Source: Clostridia bacterium UC5.1-1E11
Lineage (GTDB): Bacteria > Bacillota > Clostridia > Oscillospirales > Acutalibacteraceae
NCBI GenBank assembly: GCA_001305115.1
Contig: BCAA01000004.1
Span: 1-64,000, forward strand
Direction: 5' to 3'
DNA length: 64,000 nt
The notes beneath the pieces are model-generated. The model did no database searches, had not been told where the DNA came from, and was given only the letters and a program-made list of their open reading frames with translations. Below are positions 29,611 through 38,356 of this stretch, in pieces. Within the stretch, counting starts at the first letter, position 1, and the number at the start of each line of letters is the position of its first letter. Both the position numbers and the translations under genes were made by a program.

Positions 29611-30660
29611 ATGAAAAATCGAATTGTTGGGAAGGCTACGGCGGCGTTTTTGCTCGCCTTGGTGCTTCTTTTTTCCATGGTGGGTTGCGGCCCACAGGTA
29701 CAGAATGTCACAGAGCCCTCCAGCTCTGTAGAATCGTCGGAACCCGCCAGCAGCGCAGAATCCGCTTCCTCTGAGGAGCAGGATCTGCCAGTGGGGGTGA
29801 TTGCAGAAACAGAGGACACCATCACTTACGACGACATGCTGGCAGGGGAGGTCACCATTCAGAAGCGCCCACAGCGCGTGGTGGTCATGCTCAATGCGGT
29901 CATGGAACTGTGGTATATGGCGGGAGGAACAGCCGTCGCCCGCATCGAGGGGGAGGACAATATCCCGGAAGAGGCGAAGGATCTGCCGACCATTGGAACG
30001 ATGAGTACGCCAAGTGTGGAAAAGATCGTCAGTTATGAGCCAGACCTGGTTATTTTGGTGAATACTTTGACGAAGAACCGGGAGATTCAGCCAGCCTTGC
30101 AGGAGGCGGGAATTCCGAATATTTCCGTACGCTATAAGGATTATCAGGATTTCTGCGATCTGTTCGAATTATTCACCCATATCACCGATCAGCCCGAGCG
30201 GCTGGAGGCATTGGACGGGATTCAGGCCCAAGTGGATGCAGAGGTTGAAAAGGTACAAGGGCAGCCCCAACAGAAGGTGATGATTCTCTATGCAACGGCC
30301 AAGTACGTGAAGGCTGGTGTTCGCGAAAGTGTGATCGGCGATATGCTGGAACGCCTTGGCGCAGTAAACATCATCGACGGAGAGGCGGCAAACGGCCAAT
30401 CCATGGTCGATTACAGCATGGAGAAGGTACTGGAAAGCAACCCGGATGTTTTGTTTATCCAGATGGCGAACGGCGGAAAAAAGGCGGAACAAAATGCTTT
30501 GGATGAGATTCAGAACAATCCCGCTTGGCAGGAAGTACGTGCGGTTCAGGAAGGGCGCGTGTACACGGTGCCGCGAGAGTACTCGACTTTAAAGCCAAAT
30601 GCCCGTTATCCGGAGGCATTCGCTTACTTCGCAGAAAAGCTCTATGGCGATGCGTCTTGA
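29611..30660 (+). CDS. Iron/cobalamin-type ABC transporter, substrate-binding lipoprotein
   Basis: 349 residues with a lipoprotein signal ending SMVGC (Cys near 26), a Ser/Glu-rich linker and a class III periplasmic-binding (FecB/BtuF) fold, recognisable by PQRVVVMLNA, IGTMSTPSVEKIVSYEPDLV and the late WQEVRAVQEGRVYTVP. It binds a siderophore, haem or corrinoid outside the membrane and delivers it to the permease. It starts 7 bases after the kinase with aaggag. Confidence 0.9.
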   Translation: MKNRIVGKATAAFLLALVLLFSMVGCGPQVQNVTEPSSSVESSEPASSAESASSEEQDLPVGVIAETEDTITYDDMLAGEVTIQKRPQRVVVMLNAVMELWYMAGGTAVARIEGEDNIPEEAKDLPTIGTMSTPSVEKIVSYEPDLVILVNTLTKNREIQPALQEAGIPNISVRYKDYQDFCDLFELFTHITDQPERLEALDGIQAQVDAEVEKVQGQPQQKVMILYATAKYVKAGVRESVIGDMLERLGAVNIIDGEAANGQSMVDYSMEKVLESNPDVLFIQMANGGKKAEQNALDEIQNNPAWQEVRAVQEGRVYTVPREYSTLKPNARYPEAFAYFAEKLYGDAS

Positions 30661-31705
30661 TGGTGGTCACCGGACCGCCGCGCGGCTGACCGCATTGGCG
30701 CTGTTGACAGGGCTCTGTGTTTTGGCATTTTTCCTCAGCGTTGGCGCGGGTGCAGTGAATCTATCCCTCACTGAGGTGGGGCGCGCCCTGTTTGTGGATA
30801 CGAGCGGCGTACAAAGACAGATTGTTTTTAACTTACGCCTTCCCCGGGCACTGGCAGGGGCGATGGTCGGGGCTTGCTTGGCGGTATCCGGTGTATTGTT
30901 GCAGGCGGTGATGCGCAATCCGCTCGCTTCACCCAGTGTGATCGGCGTTTCTTCCGGGGCTGGATTTTTTGGAATGCTGGCAATGGTGCTGTTTCCCGGC
31001 AATCTCTACACGGTTTTGCCGCCAGCCGCTTTTTTGGGAGGGCTGGCCACCACGCTGGCGATCTATCTGTTGGCATGGCGCAATGGAATCAATCCGACGC
31101 GGATGATCTTGGCCGGGGTAGCGACCTCCACTTTTCTGCGTGCAGGGGTGGACGCCCTGATGGTCTTTTTCCCGGATGAACTGACCGGGTTTGTCAGTTT
31201 TTCCGTGGGAGGGCTTTCCGGTGTGACCTGGAGGCACGTCTGGATGCTGCTTCCCTATGCGGCCGTTGGATTGGCGCTTGCGGCGCTTCTTTCCCAGCAA
31301 TTGAATGTGCTGCTGTTGGGAGATGAGGCGGCCACTGGTTTGGGACTGCACGTGGAGCGGACGCGGGTGTTGGCGATTGCGGTATCTGCACTTCTGGCGG
31401 CGGCGGCGGTCAGTGTAGCGGGGCTGTTGAGTTTCGTCGGATTGATTGCTCCCCATCTCATTCGGATGTTGATCGGGACGGACGAGCGTTACCTTGTACC
31501 TGGCGCGGCCTTAGGCGGCGCGACGCTTGTTATGCTGTGCGATACGTTAGGGCGCGTGCTTGTCCCCCCGATCGAAGTGCCGGTGGGCATCATCCTTGCC
31601 ATCCTGGGCGCACCATTTTTCCTGTATGTTTTGAGGGGGAGGTCGAAACACGATGTTGCAGGCAAAAAATATTACCATCAAATACGGCGCAAAAACCGTC
31701 CTTGA
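30650..31705 (+). CDS. FecCD family ABC transporter permease
   Basis: About 351 residues, nine or ten membrane helices. Family motifs include LRLPRALAGAMVGACLAVSG and the cytoplasmic coupling region GLLSFVGLIAPHL. The start is uncertain: ATG 30650 or 30644, both overlapping the lipoprotein gene end; neither has a strong ribosome site, which suits translational coupling. The C-terminus runs ~50 bases into the ATPase gene. Confidence 0.9.
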   Translation: MRLDGGHRTAARLTALALLTGLCVLAFFLSVGAGAVNLSLTEVGRALFVDTSGVQRQIVFNLRLPRALAGAMVGACLAVSGVLLQAVMRNPLASPSVIGVSSGAGFFGMLAMVLFPGNLYTVLPPAAFLGGLATTLAIYLLAWRNGINPTRMILAGVATSTFLRAGVDALMVFFPDELTGFVSFSVGGLSGVTWRHVWMLLPYAAVGLALAALLSQQLNVLLLGDEAATGLGLHVERTRVLAIAVSALLAAAAVSVAGLLSFVGLIAPHLIRMLIGTDERYLVPGAALGGATLVMLCDTLGRVLVPPIEVPVGIILAILGAPFFLYVLRGRSKHDVAGKKYYHQIRRKNRP

Positions 31706-32435
31706 AAACGTCTCTCTCGACTTTGCAGAAGGTTCTCTCACAGCGATCATCGGGCGAAACGGTTGTGGAAAATCGACCCTGCTCAAAACCATGTCGCGCA
31801 GTCTATTCCCTTTAGAGGGAGATGTGTTGCTCGATGGACAATCCATTTTCCGTCAGAATACCAAAAAATTGGCCCAACGATTGGCGATCTTGTCGCAAGG
31901 GGTGCGTTCGCCTGAGGATTACACGGTACGCCGTCTGGTGTGTTGTGGCCGTTATCCCTATGCAGGGTTTGGAGGCAGATTGACACAAAAGGACTTTGAC
32001 GTGGTGGACCGCGCCGTCGCGGATGTGAATATTGTACATTTATGCGATCGTCCTGTGGAGACGCTCTCCGGTGGAGAGCGTCAACGCGCCTGGATCGCCA
32101 TGCTTTTGGCTCAAGAGCCAGAAATCATGCTGCTGGACGAGCCTACCACCTTTCTGGACATCGGCTGCCAATATGAGATTTTGCGGCTGGTACGCCGCCT
32201 AAATCGGGAGAAGGGGATCACTACGGTGATGGTGCTGCACGATCTCAATCAGGCAGCGCGTTATGCAGACCGCATTGTTGTGATGCAGGATCATCGTGTG
32301 TTTGCAGACGGTTTACCGGAAGATATCCTTACCGAAGAGCTGATTGCTTCGGTATTTGGAGTGCAAGCACGCGTCCTGAGAGACGATGTGACCGGTACCC
32401 CCTACTACATTCCGATGGAGAGCGAATCAGATTGA
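31653..32435 (+). CDS. FecE/BtuD-type ABC transporter ATP-binding protein
   Basis: 260 residues with Walker A GRNGCGKST (about 36), signature LSGGERQRAWIA, Walker B IMLLDEPTTFLD and the switch His in VLHDLNQA. It powers the importer encoded by the two preceding genes. Start behind ggggagg. The three genes plus the two-component system form one apparent operon ended by the hairpin at 32521. Confidence 0.95.
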   Translation: MLQAKNITIKYGAKTVLENVSLDFAEGSLTAIIGRNGCGKSTLLKTMSRSLFPLEGDVLLDGQSIFRQNTKKLAQRLAILSQGVRSPEDYTVRRLVCCGRYPYAGFGGRLTQKDFDVVDRAVADVNIVHLCDRPVETLSGGERQRAWIAMLLAQEPEIMLLDEPTTFLDIGCQYEILRLVRRLNREKGITTVMVLHDLNQAARYADRIVVMQDHRVFADGLPEDILTEELIASVFGVQARVLRDDVTGTPYYIPMESESD

Positions 32436-32520
32436 AGCATTTTAAAGAAAAGCCTTTGGCGCATCCTCTCTATCGGGGGAATCGGATTCTGGACAATAGA
32501 GAACCATAAAAGCGACATAC

Positions 32521-32554
32521 AAAAATGCCCATGGTATATTCCATGGGCATTTTT
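32521..32554 (+). terminator. Terminator of the VanRS-ABC operon
   Basis: Perfect 14-bp arms (32521-32534, 32541-32554) with loop TATATT and a run of Ts at the 3' side. Confidence 0.92.
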
Positions 32555-32572
32555 TGATTTTCGTGGGAGGAC

Positions 32573-32629
32573 TTGACAATTCCAAAAAATAGCTGTACTA
32601 TTGTATTAGGTCGTTAGTACAATAGTACA
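32573..32629 (+). promoter_or_regulatory. Promoter and GntR operator
   Basis: Consensus TTGACA (32573-32578), a 17-bp spacer and TACTAT (32596-32601). A perfect inverted repeat, TGTACTATTGTA (32594-32605) and TACAATAGTACA (32618-32629), covers the -10 element and start region. This is the layout expected for autorepression by the YtrA-type GntR regulator encoded next. Confidence 0.8.
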
Positions 32630-32643
32630 ATGGAGGTGAAGAA

Positions 32644-33020
32644 ATGGGATGGAACTTAAAATCAGACCGGCCGATCTATGCACAGCTGATCGAACAGATT
32701 GAGTTGATGATTGTATCCGGATTGTATCCGCCGGGCGCAAAGCTGCCCTCTGTGCGAGATCTGGCCGCAGATGCAGCGGTGAACCCAAATACCATGCAGC
32801 GTGCGCTTTCACAACTGGAAGCGGATGGGCTTTTGTACACACAGCGGACCAGTGGACGATATGTGACGGAGGATGTGGAAAGAATTATGCAGACAAAACG
32901 AAGCCTTGCCACGGGTTGGTAAAAGAATTTTTGGAAAGTATGGGACACCTCGGCTTTGACCGGCAGCAAACCATCGAGCTATTGCAATCACTGGGGGATT
33001 CAAAGCGCGACAGCGCCTGA
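32644..33020 (+). CDS. GntR family (YtrA-type) transcriptional regulator (one-base break)
   Basis: A short GntR repressor of ~125 residues: winged helix with IYAQLIEQIE, GAKLPSVRDLA, NPNTMQRAL and the wing TSGRYVTED, then a small helical dimerisation tail. As sequenced it ends at 32922; adding one G to the G3 run at 32913-32915 continues as LVKEFLESMGHLGF, the usual tail of this family, and ends at 33020. YtrA-type regulators control adjacent ABC exporters, present here at 33579-35080. Ribosome site ggagg. Confidence 0.87.
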
Positions 33021-33047
33021 CTTTGGTATAGAAAGAGGGAAATCGGT

Positions 33048-33527
33048 ATGAAAAGGATCGGAACAGTCGCCTTGTCATTTTTGGCTGTTGGCTGTCTGTT
33101 GAATGGATGTGCCTTGGGAGATACTGCACAGATGGATGGAGCGGTACAGAACAGCGATTTTGCGAAGGCACAGGAGATTACCGCAGTTCGGGTTGGGGAG
33201 GACGTCCCCGTCTATACCGCAACAGAGAAGGGACACATTGAAACCTTCGTAGAACAGTTGCAAATCGATGAGTGGAAGATCGGGACTCTCCCGGAGGACG
33301 CCGAAGCAAGTGTGGTCTATTCCTTTCAGCAGGAGAAGACCGTTCTATTTGGTGAATCGAGCACGGACGGCAGTATGGATGAACTTTTGAAATTTACCGT
33401 CTATGTGGACGCTCCATACCTTTCGTTGGAAGTTCTTGGACAGTCCCTGCATTTTCAGATTCCTGAAGATGCAGCCAACTATTTAAATCATCCGGAAGAG
33501 ATCGAATCGATCGGCTCCGGCGTGTAA
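33048..33527 (+). CDS. Hypothetical lipoprotein of the GntR-ABC operon
   Basis: 159 residues with a lipoprotein signal (LLNGC, Cys near 21) and a soluble domain of alternating beta and polar sequence. No family recognised. It sits between the regulator and the ABC genes, so it may sense or bind the compound handled by the exporter; this is inference from position only. Confidence 0.6.
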   Translation: MKRIGTVALSFLAVGCLLNGCALGDTAQMDGAVQNSDFAKAQEITAVRVGEDVPVYTATEKGHIETFVEQLQIDEWKIGTLPEDAEASVVYSFQQEKTVLFGESSTDGSMDELLKFTVYVDAPYLSLEVLGQSLHFQIPEDAANYLNHPEEIESIGSGV

Positions 33528-33578
33528 AGATACAAAGAACCGCCCCGGAGTTTTGCCGGAGGCAAGGAGGAATGATTG

Positions 33579-34277
33579 ATGGAAAACATTTTAGAGTGCC
33601 GCGGACTAATCAAGTTCTTTCCGAACTGCTTGGCGCTCAATAACGTCGACCTGACCGTACCAAAGGGACGGATTGTCGGCCTGTTGGGTCCAAACGGCAG
33701 CGGAAAAAGCACCCTGATTAAGCTGGCAAACGGCTTGCTGACCCCTACGCAGGGCACCATCTTGGTGGATGGAAAAGCGCCGGGCATTGAGACCAAAAAG
33801 ATCGTCTCTTATTTGCCGGAACGTACCTACCTGACTGAGTGGATGACGGTACAGGACATGTTGGATTTGTTCAACGACTTTTATGCCGATTTTAATATGG
33901 AAAAAGCGCGCGATATGTTGGCGCGGTTAAATATCCAGACCAAGTCCAGAATCAAGACCATGAGCAAAGGGACCAAGGAAAAGGTGCAGCTGATCTTGGT
34001 GATGAGCCGGGAAGCGCAGCTGTATTTGCTTGACGAGCCGATCGGCGGAGTTGACCCCGCAGCACGCGATTATATCCTGAATACGATTATCGGAAATTAC
34101 AATGAAAACGCCACGGTTCTGATCTCCACTCACTTGATTTCAGATGTGGAGCAGATCCTGGATGACGTCATTTTTATCAATCAGGGAAGCGTCGTTTTAA
34201 CTTCTTCGGTGGACGACATCCGTGAAAAACAGGATAAGAGCGTAGACGCGCTGTTCCGGGAGGTGTTCAGATGTTAG
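33579..34277 (+). CDS. ABC transporter ATP-binding protein (YtrB-like)
   Basis: 232 residues with Walker A GPNGSGKST, a weakened signature (MSKGTKEKVQLIL instead of LSGGQ), Walker B LYLLDEPIGGVD and the switch His STHLI. This signature form is typical for YtrB/EcsA-like exporters of antimicrobial or cell-envelope stress response. Start at 33579 behind aaggagg. It overlaps the permease start by 7 bases. Confidence 0.9.
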   Translation: MENILECRGLIKFFPNCLALNNVDLTVPKGRIVGLLGPNGSGKSTLIKLANGLLTPTQGTILVDGKAPGIETKKIVSYLPERTYLTEWMTVQDMLDLFNDFYADFNMEKARDMLARLNIQTKSRIKTMSKGTKEKVQLILVMSREAQLYLLDEPIGGVDPAARDYILNTIIGNYNENATVLISTHLISDVEQILDDVIFINQGSVVLTSSVDDIREKQDKSVDALFREVFRC

Positions 34278-35080
34278 GAAAACTGATTAAATATGAGTTC
34301 AAAGGGACGGCCCGCCTGTATTTGCCGTTCTTTGCCCTCCTGGTTCTTTTGACAGTAGTAAACCGCCTCTCCTTGCAGTTTGGCCTTGGCAATTCTGAGT
34401 TTCTGGAGATTCCAGCGGTCATCTCGATGATGCTCTACATTGTTGCGGTCGTTGCAGTCTTTGTGATTGCCATGGTGGCGACGATTCAGCGTTTTTATAA
34501 GAATTTTATGACGGACGAGGGCTATTTGATGTTTACCCTGCCGGTCTCGCAGGACGGATTGATCCTCAGCAAACTGATCGTTGCAACGATCTGGAACATT
34601 TTTAGCGTCCTTATCGCAATGGTTTCCCTCTTTTTCCTGTTGATTGACGGGGACATTTGGAGCGCCATGATCGAAGTGCTGTGGCGACTTCCGTCCCTGG
34701 CGGCAGCGAATGGGATCAACCTGTTTTCGATCTGTGCGGTGATTCTGCTGGCGATGTTGACCAGTCTGGTAGCGGGGATTCTACAGATTTATGCCTCGAT
34801 AGTGATTGGCTGTATGAGTTCCCGTCATAAGCTGATCCTCGGACTCGGCGTGTACTTGGGGTTCAACGTTGTGATGCAGACGGCTTCCCTTGTGATGTTG
34901 CCCTTCGTCACAAACTGGTTTACCGCGATCACGGAGCAGGGTGGGTCTCCCACTCCGGTACAGGTTGCGGATTTCTTCCAGGGGACAATGCTTTATGGGA
35001 TAGGGTTTTCGTTGGTGTTTGGCGCAGTATTTTATGTGATTACCCGCCTGATGCTCAAAAAGAAACTCAACCTGGAATAA
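34271..35080 (+). CDS. ABC-2 type permease of the GntR operon
   Basis: 269 residues with about six membrane helices; the N-terminus MLGKLIKYEFK is typical of permeases that pair with YtrB-like ATPases. Co-transcribed with the ATPase. Substrate unknown; envelope-active peptides are common targets in this family. Confidence 0.85.
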   Translation: MLGKLIKYEFKGTARLYLPFFALLVLLTVVNRLSLQFGLGNSEFLEIPAVISMMLYIVAVVAVFVIAMVATIQRFYKNFMTDEGYLMFTLPVSQDGLILSKLIVATIWNIFSVLIAMVSLFFLLIDGDIWSAMIEVLWRLPSLAAANGINLFSICAVILLAMLTSLVAGILQIYASIVIGCMSSRHKLILGLGVYLGFNVVMQTASLVMLPFVTNWFTAITEQGGSPTPVQVADFFQGTMLYGIGFSLVFGAVFYVITRLMLKKKLNLE

Positions 35081-35128
35081 GCAGAAATTTTTCAGCGTTA
35101 TCAATACGGCCAGCAAAGGAGGATGACC

Positions 35129-35886
35129 ATGGGCCCCCCATATGCCAGACAATACCTGTTGAATTTTGCGCGGTTGATTATTACGACTGGTTTGACAATC
35201 GGATTATTTGGGGCCGCGGTAATTCTTCTGGCTGGCCGCCTTCCTGGGTTACTCGGCAAGTTCCTGTTTGTAATAGCGGCCTTATCGCCTGTTTTGATCT
35301 GTGTATGGGGGTTTGAGAAAAAGCCCCTACAGGCGGTGGGGCTGACGGCACGGCGGATAGACATCGGTTACTTTTTCTTTGGGATGCTTTGGGCAGCCGC
35401 TTGGATGGTGGTTGTCCTTTGGTTGGTCGGCCTTTCGACAGGCCGGAATGATTTTTTGTCGCCCTACGCCAGAGTGCGAACGGTTCCCGGCTTGTCCATT
35501 ATCTGCTATTGGGCTTCTGTGAAGAGTTGTTTTTCCGCGGATACCTGTTTCAGAACCTGTTCTGCGAGTGGCCCTTTTGGAGGAGGAGCCTGCTCTCCGC
35601 GGCGATTGTGTTGGTGTTCCACAGCTTGGGCGCCTATGAAAAAAATGCTCTGCTACTCTTTGCTTTTCTGTTCGGCCTTTTAGCGAATTACCTCGTCCAT
35701 TGCACCGGGAGTATTTGGATGGGAGTCGGATTGCATGGAATGTGGAATTTTTTGACCGTATCCTGCTTTTTGGATCAGGGCACTGGGAAAATCGCCATGC
35801 CCCTATTTCCTTTTCTTCTCCTGCTGTTCTTTCCGCTGTTCCGCCTGTTGTTTCACCGGGATAAACGGCATGTTCAGAGGGCGTGA
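35129..35886 (+). CDS. CPBP family intramembrane metalloprotease (one-base break)
   Basis: About 252 residues, seven or eight membrane helices. The catalytic EELFFRGYLF motif, the later FHSLGAYEKN and the GLHGMWN segment identify the CAAX/bacteriocin-processing protease family. As sequenced the frame breaks near 35493; one added G there (GGCTTGGTCCAT) joins GLVHYLLLGF to the catalytic motif. Start at 35129 with aggagg 6 bases upstream. Possible roles are peptide maturation or self-immunity. It may belong to the preceding ABC operon. Confidence 0.85.
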
Positions 35887-36439
35887 TCTTATCCTTGCGT
35901 TTTTGCTATATATGGAATATACTGATGTTGGTACATGGGGGACGGCACCCATCACAAAAACAGGGCATGTACATTTCCCAAACGGAGAGGGGACGATACC
36001 CATCGAACGGACCATTGTCGTGGAGGACGGATGGGGGAATCGCTGTGAATCCACCTATCCGCGCCGGGCGAAACAATTGGTAAAAAAGGGCAGGGCATGC
36101 TTTGTCGGCCCGGACCGGATCCGCCTTGCGTGTCCGCCAGTAAAACAGTTGGAGGATATAGCTATGAGCGATCAGCAGATTTCTGCAAAGGAAATTTTGG
36201 AACGCATCGACCGTATACTAAGCGATACCGCTTATTTAAAGGACGCTTTTACCACAATTGAAAAGATTCCGCAGGGGGGCGACGATACAGAGGCCGCCCG
36301 GTTGAAGGCCGAAGCGGTAGAACGGATTGTTCAATCCCGCGAAGAAACCCATCGCCAGGCGCTTCGCTTGCTGGAGGCGCTCGCTTGGGAGACCGACGAG
36401 GACGAAGACGATGAAAGCGAGTACGAAGCGGAAGCATAA
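35870..36439 (+). CDS. Conserved hypothetical protein (ERTIVVEDGWGN motif)
   Basis: 189 residues; ATG 35912 is an alternative start. The N-terminal ~95 residues (IERTIVV, ESTYPRRAKQLVKKGRA, RIRLACPP) form a compact module that I recognise as recurrent in gut Firmicutes, of unknown function. The C-terminal half is helical and ends in an acidic tail (DEDEDDESE). There is no signal peptide. It overlaps the protease gene end by 17 bases from the first possible start. Confidence 0.6.
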   Translation: MFRGRDLILAFLLYMEYTDVGTWGTAPITKTGHVHFPNGEGTIPIERTIVVEDGWGNRCESTYPRRAKQLVKKGRACFVGPDRIRLACPPVKQLEDIAMSDQQISAKEILERIDRILSDTAYLKDAFTTIEKIPQGGDDTEAARLKAEAVERIVQSREETHRQALRLLEALAWETDEDEDDESEYEAEA

Positions 36440-36534
36440 ACCGTGGAAAAAGAGCGGTCGCTTTTGATGAACGTTGGCCAAGGATGAACCGAATAAACGG
36501 ACTTGTGGCCTAAGAAACCGATTGCGACAAGGAC

Positions 36535-36566
36535 GGCAAGAAGCTGTGGCTTCTTGCCCGTTTTTT
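36535..36566 (+). terminator. Terminator
   Basis: GGCAAGAAGC (36535-36544), loop TGTG, GCTTCTTGCC (36549-36558), then CG and T6. It ends the transcript of the preceding hypothetical gene. Confidence 0.88.
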
Positions 36567-36655
36567 GCGCTTTTGGGAAGGCACAGGGGTTCTCCCCTCC
36601 TAGCCTACGATGCATAACCTGCTATATGACCTGCCTTCGTTAGAAATGCCCTCTG

Positions 36656-37005
36656 TTATAACCGCCCGTCATGATTCTCTTGATATTTTTCTAAAGCTAT
36701 TTTTGTGGCTTTGGCTATATTGGTTATGACCCGGAGTTGTGTGGTCGAACAGCTTTCCAATGCTTGCCCCCATTCGTTTAAGGATGCTTTACGCGACGAA
36801 GGGCTATTAAATAACAGGTCGTCTGTTGGGGTCTCAAGGATTTTTACAAGTTTGGCAAAGATAGGTAAACTTAGCTACGTATTTCCGGTCTCAATATAGC
36901 CCATATGCGTAACAGAAATCCCGATTTGTTCCGCCAATTGCTCTTGTGATAGCCCCTGCGCCTTCCTATATTTTCGAATCCGTTGCCCAATCTGATAACA
37001 TCCAT
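36656..37005 (-). pseudogene. Cro/CI-type helix-turn-helix regulator, broken
   Basis: A short HTH_3 regulator: MDVIRLG at the start, then QRIRKYRKAQGLSQEQLAEQ and THMGYIETG, then LSLPIFAKLVKIL. Two lesions are visible. One G is missing from the run at 36986-36988, and an in-frame TAG follows TGNT where a Lys codon would be expected. Restored, it would have ~116 residues ending at 36656. The TAG is a substitution, so this gene may be truly decayed. Divergent from the zinc-ribbon gene at 37147. Confidence 0.65.
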
Positions 37006-37146
37006 AAAAACCACCGAATGAGTTTATTTATACTCAAATTGTATAGGCAGATATGATATATAGAGAAATAAACTGTAAAGGCTATTCTATGCTTATCTTA
37101 TACAGTTAATATAATGCGGGTGGAAAAACGGAAAGAGGACGACGCG

Positions 37147-37773
37147 ATGGATAAAATGTGAATTTGTAAAACCTGTGGGGTAGAAATTGCTGCAAGTGCA
37201 AAGAGTTGCCTATCTTGTGGAGCCAAGAATAAGCCGCCTGTTTACAAAAGAATATGGTTTTGGCTTTTCGTTGCGCTTGTTGTCATTCCAGTGGTTGGCG
37301 GGATTGTAGGAATGGGAGGGGACACAAATAGCGCCAATCTTTCAGATGAAACCGTATCTTCAACCGAAAAGGTCGTGTCAACGAAGAGTTCGGTGTTTGA
37401 TGGCGATTGCGGGATGGTTGCCTCCGCTGAAATGGGTCCATCGTCAATCGGGTATCCAGAATGGACGATTTCCATAACGAACACAACGGAACAGGAAATA
37501 TCGGCAGTTCTGTTCTATGCCGTTCCCTGCGGTGTATATGGGGATGAAATTGCAGGATGGACAAGCCAAAATAAACTGTATACAGATACGGCGATCGGGG
37601 CAGGCAAATCGGATTCAATCCGTTACCAATTTATGAAAGATAACGTGAAAACCTTAAAATTGTATGTTTATAGCGTTTACTTTGCTGATGGAACCGTATG
37701 GGGCGATCAAGACGCTACAAAACCCACGATTCTGAACAATGGAGCAGCCATTGAAGTACCTGGGCAATCGTAA
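37147..37773 (+). pseudogene. Zinc-ribbon membrane protein with in-frame stop at codon 5
   Basis: From ATG 37147 the frame reads MDKM, then TGA (37159-37161), then ICKTCGVEIAASAKSCLSCG (a zinc ribbon), a transmembrane helix (FWLFVALVVIPVVGGIVG) and an outer domain of ~150 residues with beta character. The downstream frame is open to 37773. A start after the stop without ATG (or GTG 37291, losing the zinc ribbon) is possible, but the intact motif argues that the stop is recent or an error. Function unknown. Confidence 0.55.
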
Positions 37774-37776
37774 TCA

Positions 37777-37821
37777 AAAGGAGGCCGCCGCAGATTTCAA
37801 AATCTGCGGCGGCCTCCTTTT
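37777..37821 (+). terminator. Terminator
   Basis: A long GC-rich hairpin: AAAAGGAGGCCGCCGCAGAT pairs with ATCTGCGGCGGCCTCCTTTT, followed by pyrimidines. It ends the zinc-ribbon transcript. The remainder up to 38048 holds no gene. Confidence 0.9.
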
Positions 37822-38048
37822 CCATCTCTATTCTGTTATAAAACCGGCGTCTTTAATGGATGTATCTTTCCAGGCATTTCCTTTGGGGAGGATGGGGGAA
37901 ATGATGAAATCTCGCATAAATTCTCTTGTCAGAAAAAACGTTGGAATGTTATAATATAACCAAAATTGCACGGTCTATATTTTTTGTCCTTTGCATCATT
38001 GCCGTGTGAAACAAGCAGCAGGGGAGCACCCCAGGAGGAAATGAGAGT

Positions 38049-38267
38049 ATGGAAATAACAGTGTGTATCGGCAGTTCCTGCCACCTGAAAGGTTCCCGCG
38101 ACGTTATCAGTATCTTTCAGCGTCTGGTTTCGATGAATCATCTGGAAGATAAGATTGACTTAAAGGGTTCCTTCTGTATGGGAGAGTGCACCAACAACGG
38201 CGTCTGCGTCTGTTTGGACGGGGAACGCTTTAAGGTCACCCCGCTTGAAACGGAGGCCTTTTTTTAA
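38049..38267 (+). CDS. Thioredoxin-like [2Fe-2S] ferredoxin
   Basis: 72 residues with four cysteines in CIGSSCHLKG and FCMGECTNNGV, the pattern of the NuoE/HndA-type thioredoxin-fold [2Fe-2S] protein. It probably passes electrons to or from the hydrogenase proteins encoded downstream. Ribosome site aggagg. It lies 89 bases before the sensory hydrogenase gene and is the first gene of the apparent hydrogen-sensing cluster. Confidence 0.85.
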   Translation: MEITVCIGSSCHLKGSRDVISIFQRLVSMNHLEDKIDLKGSFCMGECTNNGVCVCLDGERFKVTPLETEAFF

Positions 38268-38356
38268 CCGAGAGGTTATGAAACGCTTGGAGAAGTAACG
38301 CGCTCCAGAGAGTATCAATGGGGAATCCCCCTAAGTATTAGGATAGGTGATGACAA

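Noticed and set aside
37147-37161. UGA recoding (Trp, Sec) in the zinc-ribbon gene
   Set aside because: Other genes in the window use TGA as a normal stop, and no selenocysteine element is seen; a single substitution explains it more simply.
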